64,000 nt of DNA from Acidovorax facilis. GTDB lineage: Bacteria > Pseudomonadota > Gammaproteobacteria > Burkholderiales > Burkholderiaceae_C. The stretch spans positions 39,740 to 103,739 of the forward strand of contig NZ_JAMXAX010000007.1 of NCBI RefSeq assembly GCF_023913775.1, written 5' to 3'. A program made the position numbers and the translations under genes. Positions 19,799-28,550 of the stretch are shown piece by piece. Numbering within the stretch: position 1 is the first letter of the stretch; each line of letters opens with the position of its first letter. The notes under the pieces were generated by a model, which saw only the letters and a list, made by a program, of their open reading frames with translations, was not told the origin of the DNA and made no database searches.

Positions 19799-20557
19799 TC
19801 AGCGTGGTGCCAAGCGGATGGCTCCGTCGAGGCGAATCACTTCGCCATTGAGCATGTCGTTCTCAAAGATGTGCTGCACCAGCTTGGCATAGTCCTGCGG
19901 CGTGCCCAGGCGGCTGGGGAAGGGCACACCAGCGGCCAGCGCGTCCTGAACTTCTTGCGGCATGCCAAACAGCATCGGTGTGCCGAAGATGCCGGGGGCA
20001 ATCGTCATATTGCGGATGCCGTTGCGCGCCAAGTCGCGGGCGATCGGCAGTGTCATGCCGACCACGCCGCCCTTGGATGCGGCATAGGCTGCCTGGCCAA
20101 TTTGGCCGTCATAGGCCGCGACGCTGGCCGTCGAGATCAGCGCACCGCGCTCGCCGGTGGATTCGGGTTCGTTCTTGCTCATGGCTTCAGCGGCCAGGCG
20201 GATCATATTGAAGCTGCCGATCAGATTGACCGTGATGGTCTTGCTGAACAGCGCGAGGGCATGGGCGCCGTTCTTGCCCACTGTTTTTTCTGCGGGGGCA
20301 ATGCCAGCGCAGTTGACCAGGCCCATGAGCTTGCCCAGCGAAACCGCCTTGGCCACTACCGCCTGGCCATCGGCCTCGTTGCTGACATCACATTTCACAA
20401 AGGCGCCGCCGATCTCCTTGGCCACGGCTTCGCCTTTTTCGGCCTGCATGTCGGCAATGACCACGGTGCCGCCCTGGGCCGCCAGCATGCGTGCCGTACC
20501 TTCACCCAGGCCCGATGCGCCGCCGGTGACGATGAATACCTTGCCCTTGATGTCCAT
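19799..20557 (-). CDS. Short-chain dehydrogenase (3-hydroxyacyl-CoA dehydrogenase type II-like)
   Basis: A 252-residue classical SDR: NAD-binding [16 protein letters not shown] at residues 10-25, the acidic residue in VVIADMQ favouring NAD, NCAGIAP, a catalytic Ser in [23 protein letters not shown] with the YxxxK pair, and [11 protein letters not shown]. It closely follows the HSD17B10-like pattern used in branched-chain or fatty acid oxidation. The start at 20557 gives the usual [13 protein letters not shown] beginning. It stands alone between convergent and co-directional neighbours. Confidence 0.9.
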   Translation of the reverse strand: MDIKGKVFIVTGGASGLGEGTARMLAAQGGTVVIADMQAEKGEAVAKEIGGAFVKCDVSNEADGQAVVAKAVSLGKLMGLVNCAGIAPAEKTVGKNGAHALALFSKTITVNLIGSFNMIRLAAEAMSKNEPESTGERGALISTASVAAYDGQIGQAAYAASKGGVVGMTLPIARDLARNGIRNMTIAPGIFGTPMLFGMPQEVQDALAAGVPFPSRLGTPQDYAKLVQHIFENDMLNGEVIRLDGAIRLAPR

Positions 20558-20628
20558 GTGCTGTCTCCTGTAAGTGACGTTAACGTAAACGTCAATTATG
20601 GCGCATCGAGGCCGACTTTCTGCAGGCG

Positions 20629-20656
20629 AAAAAAAGCCCGGCCAGGCCGGGCTTGT
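20629..20656 (-). terminator. Rho-independent terminator of the iron-binding protein gene
   Basis: Minus-strand stem AAGCCCGGC / GCCGGGCTT followed by a T run; lies 17 bases after the stop at 20673. Confidence 0.88.
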
Positions 20657-20672
20657 CAGGAGCCGGGCGGGC

Positions 20673-21725
20673 TTACTGGAAGCCGACGCGGTCCAGCATC
20701 TGCTGCACCTTCGTGGTGTTGGCGCCCACTGCGCTGATAGGAATGGTCTCGCTCTTGAAAGGCTGTCCACCCGTCATGGCCTTGAGGGCAGGGTTGTCCA
20801 GGGTCACACCCTTTGCGGCAGGCCACTCGTTGTTGCCGTTGGCAAAGTAGTTCTGTGCTTCGGGGCTGGCCAGGTATTCCAGAAACTTGACCGCGTTGGC
20901 CTGGTTCTTGGAGTGCTTGGCCACAGCGCCGCCCGCGATGTTCAGGTGGGTGCCCCAGGATTCCTGGTTGGGGAACACCACGCCCACCTTGTTCACCACA
21001 GCCACATCTTCAGGCTTGGTAGAACGCATCATGCGGGCCAGGTAGTAGCTGTTGGTCACGGCGATATCGCATTCTCCAGCAGCCACTGCCTTGATCTGGT
21101 CCGTGTCGCCACCTTTGGGAGGGCGCGCCAGGTTGGCCACCAGGCCCTTGAGCCAGGCCTCGGCCTTCTGCTCGCCCATGTGCTCTGTCACGGCGCCAAA
21201 AAGGCTCAGGTTGTAGGGGTGCGAGCCGGAGCGGATGCACAGCTTGCCCTTGTTTTTGGGGTCGCCCAGCTCTTCGTAGGTATCGATGTCCGCCTTTTGC
21301 ATCTTGACCTTGTTGTAGACGATCACGCGGGCGCGGGTGGAAAGGCCGAACCAGGCGATGCCGCCGTCAGCGGCTGGCTTGCTGCGCAGGTTGGCGGGGA
21401 TGGCGTCGTTCAGCACCTTGGACTGGATGGGCTGGAAGAGACCGTCAACTTCACCCTTGTACAGACGTGCGGCGTCCACCAGCAGGATCACATCCGCGGG
21501 CGAGGCAGCGCCCTCGGCCTTCAGGCGCGCCAGGATGCCGGCGTCGTCGGCATCCACGCGGTTGATCTTGATGCCAGTGGCCTTGGTGAAGCCGCTGTAC
21601 AGCGCTTCGTCGGTGGAGTAGTGGCGGGCCGAGTAGAGGTTGACGACTTGTTCCTGGGCATGGACAACGCCTGCAGCGGCGGCCAGGGCACAAGCACTCA
21701 GCAAGGCTTTCACGGTCTTCGACAT
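20673..21725 (-). CDS. Periplasmic iron(III)-binding protein of an ABC importer (FutA/FbpA-like)
   Basis: A 350-residue secreted protein with signal peptide [23 protein letters not shown] and the transferrin-like ferric-binding fold: [20 protein letters not shown] at the mature N-terminus, [30 protein letters not shown] (tandem tyrosines as iron ligands) and NEWPAAKGV. No permease or ATPase gene is adjacent, so the transporter must lie elsewhere. An AT-rich Fur-box-like dyad lies about 50-65 bases upstream, in line with iron repression. Confidence 0.92.
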   Translation of the reverse strand: MSKTVKALLSACALAAAAGVVHAQEQVVNLYSARHYSTDEALYSGFTKATGIKINRVDADDAGILARLKAEGAASPADVILLVDAARLYKGEVDGLFQPIQSKVLNDAIPANLRSKPAADGGIAWFGLSTRARVIVYNKVKMQKADIDTYEELGDPKNKGKLCIRSGSHPYNLSLFGAVTEHMGEQKAEAWLKGLVANLARPPKGGDTDQIKAVAAGECDIAVTNSYYLARMMRSTKPEDVAVVNKVGVVFPNQESWGTHLNIAGGAVAKHSKNQANAVKFLEYLASPEAQNYFANGNNEWPAAKGVTLDNPALKAMTGGQPFKSETIPISAVGANTTKVQQMLDRVGFQ

Positions 21726-21771
21726 GGATGCATCTTTCGGGGTTGTAACTCCGCCAATGATAAAGCAAACA

Positions 21772-21790
21772 CGAATTATTCTTAATAAAT
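21772..21790 (-). promoter_or_regulatory. Candidate Fur box upstream of the iron-binding protein gene
   Basis: CGAATTATTCTTAATAAAT is an AT-rich near-dyad resembling Fur sites (pattern ATAATnATT), set in GC-rich surroundings at about -50 to -65 from the start codon. The match is only partial. Confidence 0.4.
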
Positions 21791-21969
21791 GCCCGAGAGA
21801 GAGCGGGATTTGGTGCAAGCGTCTGATGCAGCGCAAAGGCGAGGCTGCCCGCCGGGGAGGACGGGGCGGGTATTTTCGACAAGGCCGCCACAACGGGGCC
21901 CCGCCGCCCGCCGAACCGGCCGCTGAAGCCGCGCAAAGCCAGTTCCAGTGCGCTGCGCGAAGGTCCAGG

Positions 21970-22004
21970 CAAAAAAAAGCCCGGTCATGAACCGGGCTTT
22001 AAAA
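21970..22004. terminator. Rho-independent terminator downstream of phaP
   Basis: The stem AAAGCCCGGT / ACCGGGCTTT with loop CATG is flanked by an A run and a T-poor end, so it is best oriented for the minus strand, about 140 bases after the phaP stop. Confidence 0.75.
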
Positions 22005-22145
22005 GGATCCCTGAAACGGGGGTTTCGAGAGGATCCAAGGAGACAACTGGTGCACTGCGGAGGGAGTCCGCAGCGCGTGGTTGAATTATCAGGGTATTCC
22101 CTGAATGCGGCCTAGAGGTTGCACTCCAGACCGCAGGTACTGGAC

Positions 22146-22694
22146 TTAGCGCTTGCGGGGAGCCGCAGTCTTGGCGGCGTTGGCAGCGGTATTGGCCACG
22201 GCGTTGAAGTTGGCTTCGGCTACATCAGACGCTTGCTTGACGGCCTTTTGAACGGATTCAAAAGCGTTGTTGGCAGCGGAGACGGCGCTCTTCATCACGG
22301 CCACAGCAGTTTCGGAGCCGGCAGGTGCGTTCTTGGCGGCGCTGTCGACCAAGTTGGTGAAGCTCTTCTGAGCATCAGCAGCTTGCGATTCAAAAGCCTT
22401 GCCGAATTCGGCGCCGGTGCCCGAAGCGATGTCATACAGGTGACGGCTGTAGGCGGCGGTCTTTTCAGCCAGGGGCTGGAACAGGCCGGCTTGCAGGGCC
22501 AGCAGTTCTTGTGCGTCCTTCACGCCCAGGACAGCCTGGGTGTGGGTAGCGGCTTCCGACAGAGCGGCGCGCGAAGCGGTCACGTTCAGTTCAACCAGCT
22601 TTTCCACGCCTTCGAAGGCCTTGGTGGTCAGACCAAACAGGGTTTCGATGTTGGCTTTGTGCGAGGCCAGGATTTGTTCAGCGGTCAGCGTCAT
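22146..22694 (-). CDS. phaP: Phasin, polyhydroxyalkanoate granule-associated protein
   Basis: A 182-residue, almost wholly helical, Ala-rich protein without transmembrane segments, beginning [37 protein letters not shown], the standard betaproteobacterial phasin start. It coats polyhydroxyalkanoate granules and controls their size. A good AGGAGA ribosome binding site precedes ATG 22694. The Ala/Lys-rich C-terminus ends AAPRKR. Two near-identical TGC-rich 14-bp motifs lie upstream, and granule-regulator (PhaR) binding there is a reasonable guess. It is divergent from the deacetylase gene. Confidence 0.94.
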   Translation of the reverse strand: MTLTAEQILASHKANIETLFGLTTKAFEGVEKLVELNVTASRAALSEAATHTQAVLGVKDAQELLALQAGLFQPLAEKTAAYSRHLYDIASGTGAEFGKAFESQAADAQKSFTNLVDSAAKNAPAGSETAVAVMKSAVSAANNAFESVQKAVKQASDVAEANFNAVANTAANAAKTAAPRKR

Positions 22695-22773
22695 GTCATA
22701 TCTCCTAAAAATGAGGGCCTTGAAGGCCAGGTGGTTCACAGACATCTGCGCTGGCCCTGACTCGGTAAGTCAT

Positions 22774-22846
22774 GTTGCAGTGCAGCATGGTTTGAATTTT
22801 AGGGGCTTCGTTCGCGATTGCAAGGGTTTTTTGTTGCGGTGCAGCA
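22774..22846. promoter_or_regulatory. Paired TGC-rich motif between phaP and the deacetylase gene
   Basis: GTTGCAGTGCAGCA (22774-22787) and GTTGCGGTGCAGCA (22833-22846) match at 13 of 14 bases and are 59 bp apart. Both are partly dyadic. They resemble the TGC-rich operators reported for PhaR repressors; the link is inferred. Confidence 0.5.
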
Positions 22847-22893
22847 AATTAGGGACGGCCACCCAGAAATCCGCCCTTCGCCACAATCGCGTC

Positions 22894-23835
22894 ATGCACG
22901 CCTATTACGCAGACCATTTTGTGCTGCCCTTGCCCGAAGGCCATCGGTTTCCCATGGCCAAGTACAGACTGCTGCGCGACCGGATTGCCCAACACCTGCC
23001 GGGTGTGTCGCTCCAGGTGGCCTTGCCCGCATCCGACCGCGAATTGGCGCTGGCCCATGCGCCCGACTACATCGATGCGATTGCCGACGGCACGCTGCCG
23101 CCCCTGGCCCAGCGCGAGATTGGGTTTCCCTGGAGCGAGGCCATGGCCGAGCGCGCGCGGCGCTCTGTGGGCGCTACCGTGGCCGCAAGCCGCGTGGCGC
23201 TGCACGAAGGGGTGGCGGGCAACCTCGCGGGGGGCACCCACCACGCCTATGCCGACAAGGGCAGCGGGTTTTGTGTGTTCAACGACGTGGCGGTGGCCGC
23301 CCGGTTGATGCAGGTGGAATGGGCGCGGGGAGACGGCGGGCGCACCGCCCGGCCGCTCCAGGTGGCGGTGATTGACCTGGATGTGCACCAGGGCAACGGC
23401 ACGGCGCACATCTTCCGGGGAGACCACAGCGTGTTCACGCTGTCGCTGCACGGGGCCCGCAACTTTCCGTTCCGCAAGGAGCCCAGCGACCTCGATGTCG
23501 AGCTGCCCGATGGCTGCACGGACCCTGACTATCTACAGGCCCTGGAGCAGGCGCTCGATACCCTGGAGCAGCGGTTTGCGCCCCAGCTCATCTTCTATCT
23601 GGCAGGTGCCGACCCCCATGAAGGTGACCGCCTGGGGCGGCTGGCGGTGACGCACGACGGGCTGGAGGCGCGCGACCGGCGTGTGTTCGACTGGGCGTGG
23701 CAGCGGCGCATCCCCCTGGTTTTTGCCATGGCCGGGGGTTACGGCCGCAACCTGGACGACACGGTGTTGGCCCAGCTCAACACCTGGCGCGTGGCCTGGC
23801 AGTACCACCAGCGCTGGCAGAATGTGCGGCCATGA
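22894..23835 (+). CDS. Histone-deacetylase-superfamily amidohydrolase
   Basis: A 313-residue zinc hydrolase of the arginase/deacetylase fold. Catalytic and metal-binding segments are visible: [23 protein letters not shown] (tandem His), [16 protein letters not shown] (Asp and His zinc ligands), [16 protein letters not shown] and MAGGYG. It starts [21 protein letters not shown], as in bacterial acetoin-utilisation-type and related deacetylases. The native substrate is unknown. The stop overlaps the start of the thioesterase gene by four bases (ATGA), so the two are translationally coupled. Confidence 0.92.
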   Translation: MHAYYADHFVLPLPEGHRFPMAKYRLLRDRIAQHLPGVSLQVALPASDRELALAHAPDYIDAIADGTLPPLAQREIGFPWSEAMAERARRSVGATVAASRVALHEGVAGNLAGGTHHAYADKGSGFCVFNDVAVAARLMQVEWARGDGGRTARPLQVAVIDLDVHQGNGTAHIFRGDHSVFTLSLHGARNFPFRKEPSDLDVELPDGCTDPDYLQALEQALDTLEQRFAPQLIFYLAGADPHEGDRLGRLAVTHDGLEARDRRVFDWAWQRRIPLVFAMAGGYGRNLDDTVLAQLNTWRVAWQYHQRWQNVRP

Positions 23836-24317
23836 CTTCTGCCGCCAGCACCACCCCAGCCGCTGCGTCCGCACCGGCCGCCCGCCCGTCCCCGCAGCCG
23901 CGCAGCGCCTACCAGGCCTTTCGCTCCATCACCACACGCTGGGCCGACAACGACGTGTATGGCCATGTGAACAACGTCGTGTACTACAGCTGGTTTGACA
24001 CTGCGGTCAATGCCCACCTGATCGACCAGGGCGTGCTCGATATCCATGCGGGCGGCACCATTGGCCTGGTGATCGAAACCCAGTGTAATTACTTTGCCCC
24101 GCTGGCGTTTCCGCAAACGGTGGAGGCGGGCATCCGCGTGGCACGGCTGGGCGGCTCCAGCGTCAGGTATGAGGTGGGCCTGTTTGCCCAAGGCGAGCCA
24201 CTGACCGCTGCCGCTGGCCATTTCATCCATGTGTATGTGGACCGTGAAACCCGCCGACCGGTGCCCGTGCCCGAGGCGCTGCGCACCGTGCTGCAAGCTC
24301 TGGTGGTGCTCGGCTGA
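23832..24317 (+). CDS. Hotdog-fold acyl-CoA thioesterase (4HBT/YbgC type)
   Basis: A 161-residue thioesterase. After a 25-residue Ala/Pro/Ser-rich N-terminal extension comes the hotdog signature [21 protein letters not shown], with the catalytic Asp, and later [17 protein letters not shown]. It would cleave acyl-CoA thioesters. Its ATG overlaps the deacetylase stop. Sitting beside phasin and a deacetylase, it may act on short acyl groups, but that is inferred from position. Confidence 0.9.
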   Translation: MTSAASTTPAAASAPAARPSPQPRSAYQAFRSITTRWADNDVYGHVNNVVYYSWFDTAVNAHLIDQGVLDIHAGGTIGLVIETQCNYFAPLAFPQTVEAGIRVARLGGSSVRYEVGLFAQGEPLTAAAGHFIHVYVDRETRRPVPVPEALRTVLQALVVLG

Positions 24318-24547
24318 CCGCGTTCAAACTGGCTGGTATGGTTTTGATAGCGCGTAACGCAACACCGATAGGTGCTGGCGCACCACAGGGCACTCAACCA
24401 GGCCAGGCGCTGTGCGGCGGCTGAAACCTGGCTGACGCCGCTGGCCTTGCGCGGTGCCAGGGCTCCCGATGGCCTACACTTTGTGGCTTCGTTGCCCGGT
24501 CTGAGGCCTTGGGAACGTGTTCGCGATTTCTGAGGCTTGCCCTGTCC

Positions 24548-25768
24548 ATGATCATCACCAGCCTGCTCGACACCGACCTGTACAAGTTCACCATGATGCA
24601 GGTCGTGCTGCACCAGTTTCCGGGGGCGCAGGTCGAATACAAATTCAAGTGCCGCAACCCCGGCGTGCAACTGGCACCGTTTGCCAACGAAATCCGCGAC
24701 GAGATCCGGTCGCTGTGTTGCCTGCAGTTCCAGGATGCCGAACTGGCCTACCTGCGGTCCCTGCGTTTCATCAAGAGCGACTTCGTGGATTTTCTCGGGC
24801 TGTTCAAGCTCAACGAGAAATACATCACCGTCACGCCCCAGCACAACGGCGAGATCGAAATCTCCATCCGGGGGCCGTGGCTGCACACCATCCTGTTCGA
24901 GATCCCGGTGCTGGCCATTGTCAATGAGGTCTACTTTCGCAACACGCAGAAAGTGCCCGACTTCCTGGAAGGCCGCCGCCGCCTGGATGCCAAGATTGCG
25001 CTGCTGCAGGGTGACGGCCTGTCGGACCTCAAGATTGCCGACTACGGCACGCGCCGGCGTTTTAGCCGTGCCTGGCACGAAGAAGTGCTGCGCGTGCTGG
25101 TGGCCCGCCTGGGCACGGGCGACCGCCGTCCCGGCGCACCGGCAGGCCCCGGCCAGTTTGCGGGCACCAGCAATGTGCTTTACGCCATGAAGCTGGGCGT
25201 GACGCCCTTGGGCACCATGGCGCATGAATATCTGCAGGCCTGCCAGGCGCTGGGCCCGCGCCTGCGCGACAGCCAGGTCTTTGGCTTTGAAATGTGGGCC
25301 AAGGAGTACCGGGGGGACCTGGGCATTGCGCTGTCGGACGTCTACGGTATGAGCGCCTTCCTGCGCGACTTTGACCTTTACTTTTGCAAGCTGTTTGACG
25401 GCGCGCGGCATGACAGCGGCGACCCGTTCGCCTGGGGCGAGCGCCTTTTGGACCACTACCGCAAGAACCGCGTGGACCCGCTGACCAAGACGCTGATCTT
25501 CAGCGATGCGCTCACGGTGCCGCGCACCATCGAGCTGTACCAGCAGTTCCGGGGCCGCTGCCAGCTGGCGTTTGGAATTGGCACCAATCTCACCAATGAC
25601 CTGGGCAGCCCGCCAGCGCACGAGCCGCTGCAGGTGGTCATCAAGATGACGCGCTGCAACGACCAGCCTGTGGCCAAGCTGTCGGACACGCCGGGCAAGG
25701 GCATGTGTGATGACGAGAAATACCTCGCCTACCTGCGGCAGGTGTTTGACATCCCTGTGACAGCGTAG
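24548..25768 (+). CDS. pncB: Nicotinate phosphoribosyltransferase
   Basis: A 406-residue enzyme that converts nicotinate and PRPP to nicotinate mononucleotide in NAD salvage. It begins [25 protein letters not shown], the standard family start, and has [30 protein letters not shown] and [12 protein letters not shown] chose ATG 24548 over an in-frame ATG 39 bases upstream because of that start. The 24318-24547 gap contains a weak R1-like segment near 24343 and nothing else I recognise. Confidence 0.95.
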   Translation: MIITSLLDTDLYKFTMMQVVLHQFPGAQVEYKFKCRNPGVQLAPFANEIRDEIRSLCCLQFQDAELAYLRSLRFIKSDFVDFLGLFKLNEKYITVTPQHNGEIEISIRGPWLHTILFEIPVLAIVNEVYFRNTQKVPDFLEGRRRLDAKIALLQGDGLSDLKIADYGTRRRFSRAWHEEVLRVLVARLGTGDRRPGAPAGPGQFAGTSNVLYAMKLGVTPLGTMAHEYLQACQALGPRLRDSQVFGFEMWAKEYRGDLGIALSDVYGMSAFLRDFDLYFCKLFDGARHDSGDPFAWGERLLDHYRKNRVDPLTKTLIFSDALTVPRTIELYQQFRGRCQLAFGIGTNLTNDLGSPPAHEPLQVVIKMTRCNDQPVAKLSDTPGKGMCDDEKYLAYLRQVFDIPVTA

Positions 25769-25799
25769 CCGCGCTGGCGCTCGGAAGCGCCCACAGGTT

Positions 25800-25839
25800 C
25801 CGTGATGTTCCGTGAAGTGCCGCGATGTGCTGTGAAGTA
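25800..25839 (+). repeat. Two imperfect 20-bp tandem repeats upstream of nhaD
   Basis: CCGTGATGTTCCGTGAAGTG is followed directly by CCGCGATGTGCTGTGAAGTA, 16 of 20 identical. The unit spans two helical turns, which could suit a tandem protein-binding site. Confidence 0.5.
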
Positions 25840-25893
25840 CGTCAAACCGCCGTGAGGCGACCCGATTTTTATAACTGGATGGAGACACAACCC

Positions 25894-27303
25894 ATGAAAC
25901 TCTCGCGCGGGCTGGCAGTGGCCGGTCTTTTGGCGGCACTGCCCGGCTGGGCCCTGGCCGCCGACATCGATGGCAGCACGCTGTCCGTCCTCTGGGGCGT
26001 TCCATTCGCGGGCATTCTGCTGTCGATTGCCCTCATGCCGCTCCTGGCGCCGATCTTCTGGCACCACCACTTTGGCAAGGTGGCGGCAGCCTGGGGGCTG
26101 GCGTTTCTGGTGCCGTTTGCCATCACATTCGGCCCCGGCATGGCGGGCGTGAGCCTGGTGCATGCCCTGGTGGCGGAGTACATCCCGTTTGTGATCCTGC
26201 TGACTGCGCTGTTCACGGTGGCGGGCGGGATTTTCATTCGCGGCAACCTGCACGGCAGCCCGGGGCTCAACACCACCATCCTGGCCATTGGCGCCGTGCT
26301 GGCCAGCTTCATGGGCACCACCGGGGCGTCCATGCTGCTGATCCGCCCCCTGATCCGCGCCAACGACAACCGCAAGCATGTGGCGCATGTGGTGGTGTTC
26401 TTCATCTTCATCGTGTCCAACGCCGGGGGCTCGCTCACGCCGCTGGGCGATCCGCCACTGTTCCTGGGCTTCCTGAAGGGCGTGGATTTCTTCTGGACGG
26501 TGAGCCACATCTTCCAGGAAACGCTTTTCCTCGTGGGTGCGCTGCTGGTCATCTTCTTTGTGTTCGATTCCTGGTACTACCGCCGCAGCGAAGAGGTGGT
26601 CACGGCCGACCCCACACCCGACAGCCGGGCCATCGGCTTTGATGGCAAGGTCAACTTTGCCCTGCTGGGCGTGGTGGTGGCGCTGGTGCTGGTCAGCGGC
26701 TTCTGGAAGTCGTCGGTGGTGTTCAACATCGCGGGCACCGACGTTGGCCTGCCTGGCATCGTGCGCGACGTCGGTTTGGTCATCGTCACCTTTGTATCCC
26801 TGTGGCTCACGCCCAAGAAGGTGCACGAAGACAACCAGTTCGGCTGGGGGCCGATGCAAGAGGTGGCCAAGCTGTTTGCGGGCATCTTTCTCACCATCAT
26901 CCCGGTCATCGCCATGCTCAAGGCGGGCGTCAACGGCCCGTTTGGCGCCGTTGTGTCGGCCGTGACCCGCGCAGATGGTTCGCCCGACCCGGCCATGTAT
27001 TTCTGGGCCACGGGTGCCCTGAGCTCGTTCCTGGACAACGCCCCCACCTACCTCGTGTTTTTCAACACTGCCGGTGGCGACCCAGCGGTGCTGATGACCA
27101 CCCTGGCGCCCACACTGGCCGCCATCTCGGCGGGCGCGGTGTTCATGGGCGCCAACACCTACATCGGCAACGCGCCCAACCTCATGGTCAAGGCCATCGC
27201 CGAAGACCGGGGCGTGAAGATGCCCAGCTTCTTTGGCTACATGCTGTGGTCGGGGGGGCATCCTGGTGCCGCTGTTTGTCGTCATGACTTTCATCTGGTT
27301 TAG
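25894..27303 (+). CDS. nhaD: NhaD-type Na+/H+ antiporter with an apparent C-terminal frameshift
   Basis: As written, 469 residues: a cleavable or first hydrophobic segment MKLSRGLAVAGLLAALPGWALA, then about a dozen membrane helices in the ion-transporter superfamily pattern (NAGGSLTPLGDPPLFLGFLKG, GALSSFLDNAPTYLVFFN, GANTYIGNAPNLMVKAIAE). NhaD exchanges Na+ or Li+ for protons. A run of seven G at 27252-27258 puts the last residues out of frame (GGHPGAAVCRHDFHLV). Removing one G restores GGILVPLFVVMTFIWFR, a normal hydrophobic last helix, ending at 27307. ATG 25894 has a GGAG at nine bases; ATG 25879 is an alternative. Confidence 0.88.
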   Translation: MKLSRGLAVAGLLAALPGWALAADIDGSTLSVLWGVPFAGILLSIALMPLLAPIFWHHHFGKVAAAWGLAFLVPFAITFGPGMAGVSLVHALVAEYIPFVILLTALFTVAGGIFIRGNLHGSPGLNTTILAIGAVLASFMGTTGASMLLIRPLIRANDNRKHVAHVVVFFIFIVSNAGGSLTPLGDPPLFLGFLKGVDFFWTVSHIFQETLFLVGALLVIFFVFDSWYYRRSEEVVTADPTPDSRAIGFDGKVNFALLGVVVALVLVSGFWKSSVVFNIAGTDVGLPGIVRDVGLVIVTFVSLWLTPKKVHEDNQFGWGPMQEVAKLFAGIFLTIIPVIAMLKAGVNGPFGAVVSAVTRADGSPDPAMYFWATGALSSFLDNAPTYLVFFNTAGGDPAVLMTTLAPTLAAISAGAVFMGANTYIGNAPNLMVKAIAEDRGVKMPSFFGYMLWSGGHPGAAVCRHDFHLV

Positions 27304-27333
27304 GTAGTGACCATCCCCTTGAGCGGCGCGCCG

Positions 27334-27374
27334 CGTCCCCCTTCTCTCATCGCTGCGCGATGGGAAGGGGGACG
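27334..27374. terminator. Long GC-rich hairpin downstream of nhaD
   Basis: CGTCCCCCTTC...ATCGC pairs across a TGC loop with GCGAT...GAAGGGGGACG. There is no T tract, so it could be a rho-assisted terminator or an RNA 3'-end stabiliser. The C/G runs resemble the R2 repeat family. Confidence 0.5.
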
Positions 27375-27476
27375 CCACCAGTGCGGCGGGGCTGCCCTTG
27401 CACGGTGGCCGCTGGTGCGGGCCGCGCCAGTTGCAAGGTAGGGCAGCCGTATCGATACATTGGAGACTGAAGATTC

Positions 27477-28469
27477 ATGAGCAAACCCCGCATCCTGGTC
27501 GCGCGAGCGATCTTCCCCGACATCGTGGACCGCCTGCGCGCGCACTTCGACGTGGAGGACAACCCCGACGACGTGATCTGGACCCCAGCCGAGTTGGCCG
27601 CGCGCTTGGCGGACAAGGACGGAGTGCTGACCACCGGCAGCCAGCGCGTGGATGCCGCGTTACTGGCTGCGGCGCCGCGTCTCAAAATCTGCGCCAACAT
27701 GGCCGTGGGCTACAACAACTTTGATGTGGACGCGATGACGGCGGCGGGCGTGTTGGGCACCAACACTCCCGACGTGCTGACCGAGACCACGGCCGACTTC
27801 GGCTTTGCGCTCTTGATGGCCACGGCGCGCCGCATGACCGAGAGCGAGCATTACCTGCGCGCTGGCAAGTGGACGAAGTGGAGCTACGACATGTTTGCGG
27901 GCAGCGACATCCACGGCAGCACGCTGGGCATCATCGGCATGGGTCGCATCGGGCAGGGCATTGCCAAGCGCGGCGCGCATGGCTTTGGCATGAAGGTGGT
28001 TTATCACAACCGCTCGCGCCTGTCGGCTGACCTGGAAGCCGAATGCAAGGCCACCTACGTGGGCAAGGAAGACTTGCTGCGCACGGCCGACCATGTGGTG
28101 CTGGTGGTGCCGTACAGCGCAGCCTCGCACCACACCATTGGCGCGGCCGAACTGGCGCTGATGAAGCCCACGGCCACCCTCATCAACATTGCGCGTGGCG
28201 GCATTGTGGACGACGCGGCTTTGGCCGTGGCGCTGCGCGAAGGCCGCATTGCCGCGGCGGGTCTGGATGTGTTTGAAGGCGAGCCCAGCGTGCACCCCGA
28301 CCTGCTTACCGTGCCCAACGTGGTGCTCACGCCTCACATCGCCAGCGCCACGGTGCCCACGCGCCGCGCCATGGCCAACCTGGCGGCGGACAACCTGATT
28401 GCCTTTTTGGGCGGGCGTGCCCCCCTCACTCCGGTGAACCAGCCCGTGCCTGGCCTGCGGGCGCAGTAA
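27477..28469 (+). CDS. D-2-hydroxyacid dehydrogenase (glyoxylate/hydroxypyruvate reductase-like)
   Basis: A 330-residue NAD(P)-dependent dehydrogenase of the GyaR/GhrB group. It has ANMAVGYNNFDVDA, the Rossmann loop GIIGMGRIGQGIAKR, NIARGGIVDDAAL (catalytic Arg), FEGEP (Glu) and LTPHIASAT (His) in order. It would interconvert glyoxylate/hydroxypyruvate and glycolate/glycerate. TTG-started rmuC follows 81 bp later, with an R1 repeat between them. Confidence 0.92.
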   Translation: MSKPRILVARAIFPDIVDRLRAHFDVEDNPDDVIWTPAELAARLADKDGVLTTGSQRVDAALLAAAPRLKICANMAVGYNNFDVDAMTAAGVLGTNTPDVLTETTADFGFALLMATARRMTESEHYLRAGKWTKWSYDMFAGSDIHGSTLGIIGMGRIGQGIAKRGAHGFGMKVVYHNRSRLSADLEAECKATYVGKEDLLRTADHVVLVVPYSAASHHTIGAAELALMKPTATLINIARGGIVDDAALAVALREGRIAAAGLDVFEGEPSVHPDLLTVPNVVLTPHIASATVPTRRAMANLAADNLIAFLGGRAPLTPVNQPVPGLRAQ

Positions 28470-28493
28470 CGCCGGATTTATTAAGAGAAATTG

Positions 28494-28542
28494 GCCGCTA
28501 GCGCTTGATAGATAAGCGCTGGCAGCTATCGAAACCATAGTA
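28494..28542. repeat. Dispersed palindromic repeat R1, copy c
   Basis: CCGCTAGCGCTTGATAG, ATAAGCGCTGGCAGCTATC. It ends 8 bases before the TTG start of rmuC. Confidence 0.85.
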
Positions 28543-28550
28543 ATCCTTCC

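Larger units (their letters stand above)
21726..22145. other. 420-bp intergenic stretch between the iron-binding and phasin genes
   Basis: Contains the Fur-like dyad (21772-21790), a GC-rich segment with no convincing reading frame (21830-21965), a hairpin terminator (21970-22004) and a GGATCC-bounded imperfect hairpin (22005-22036). I see no gene: the short frames crossing it lack start signals and family motifs. Confidence 0.6.

Noticed and set aside
25760..25860. A CRISPR-like array
   Set aside because: Only two imperfect 20-bp units lie head to tail with no spacers.
24089..26005. A 638-codon open frame on the minus strand
   Set aside because: Antisense to pncB and its flanks, with no recognisable domain.
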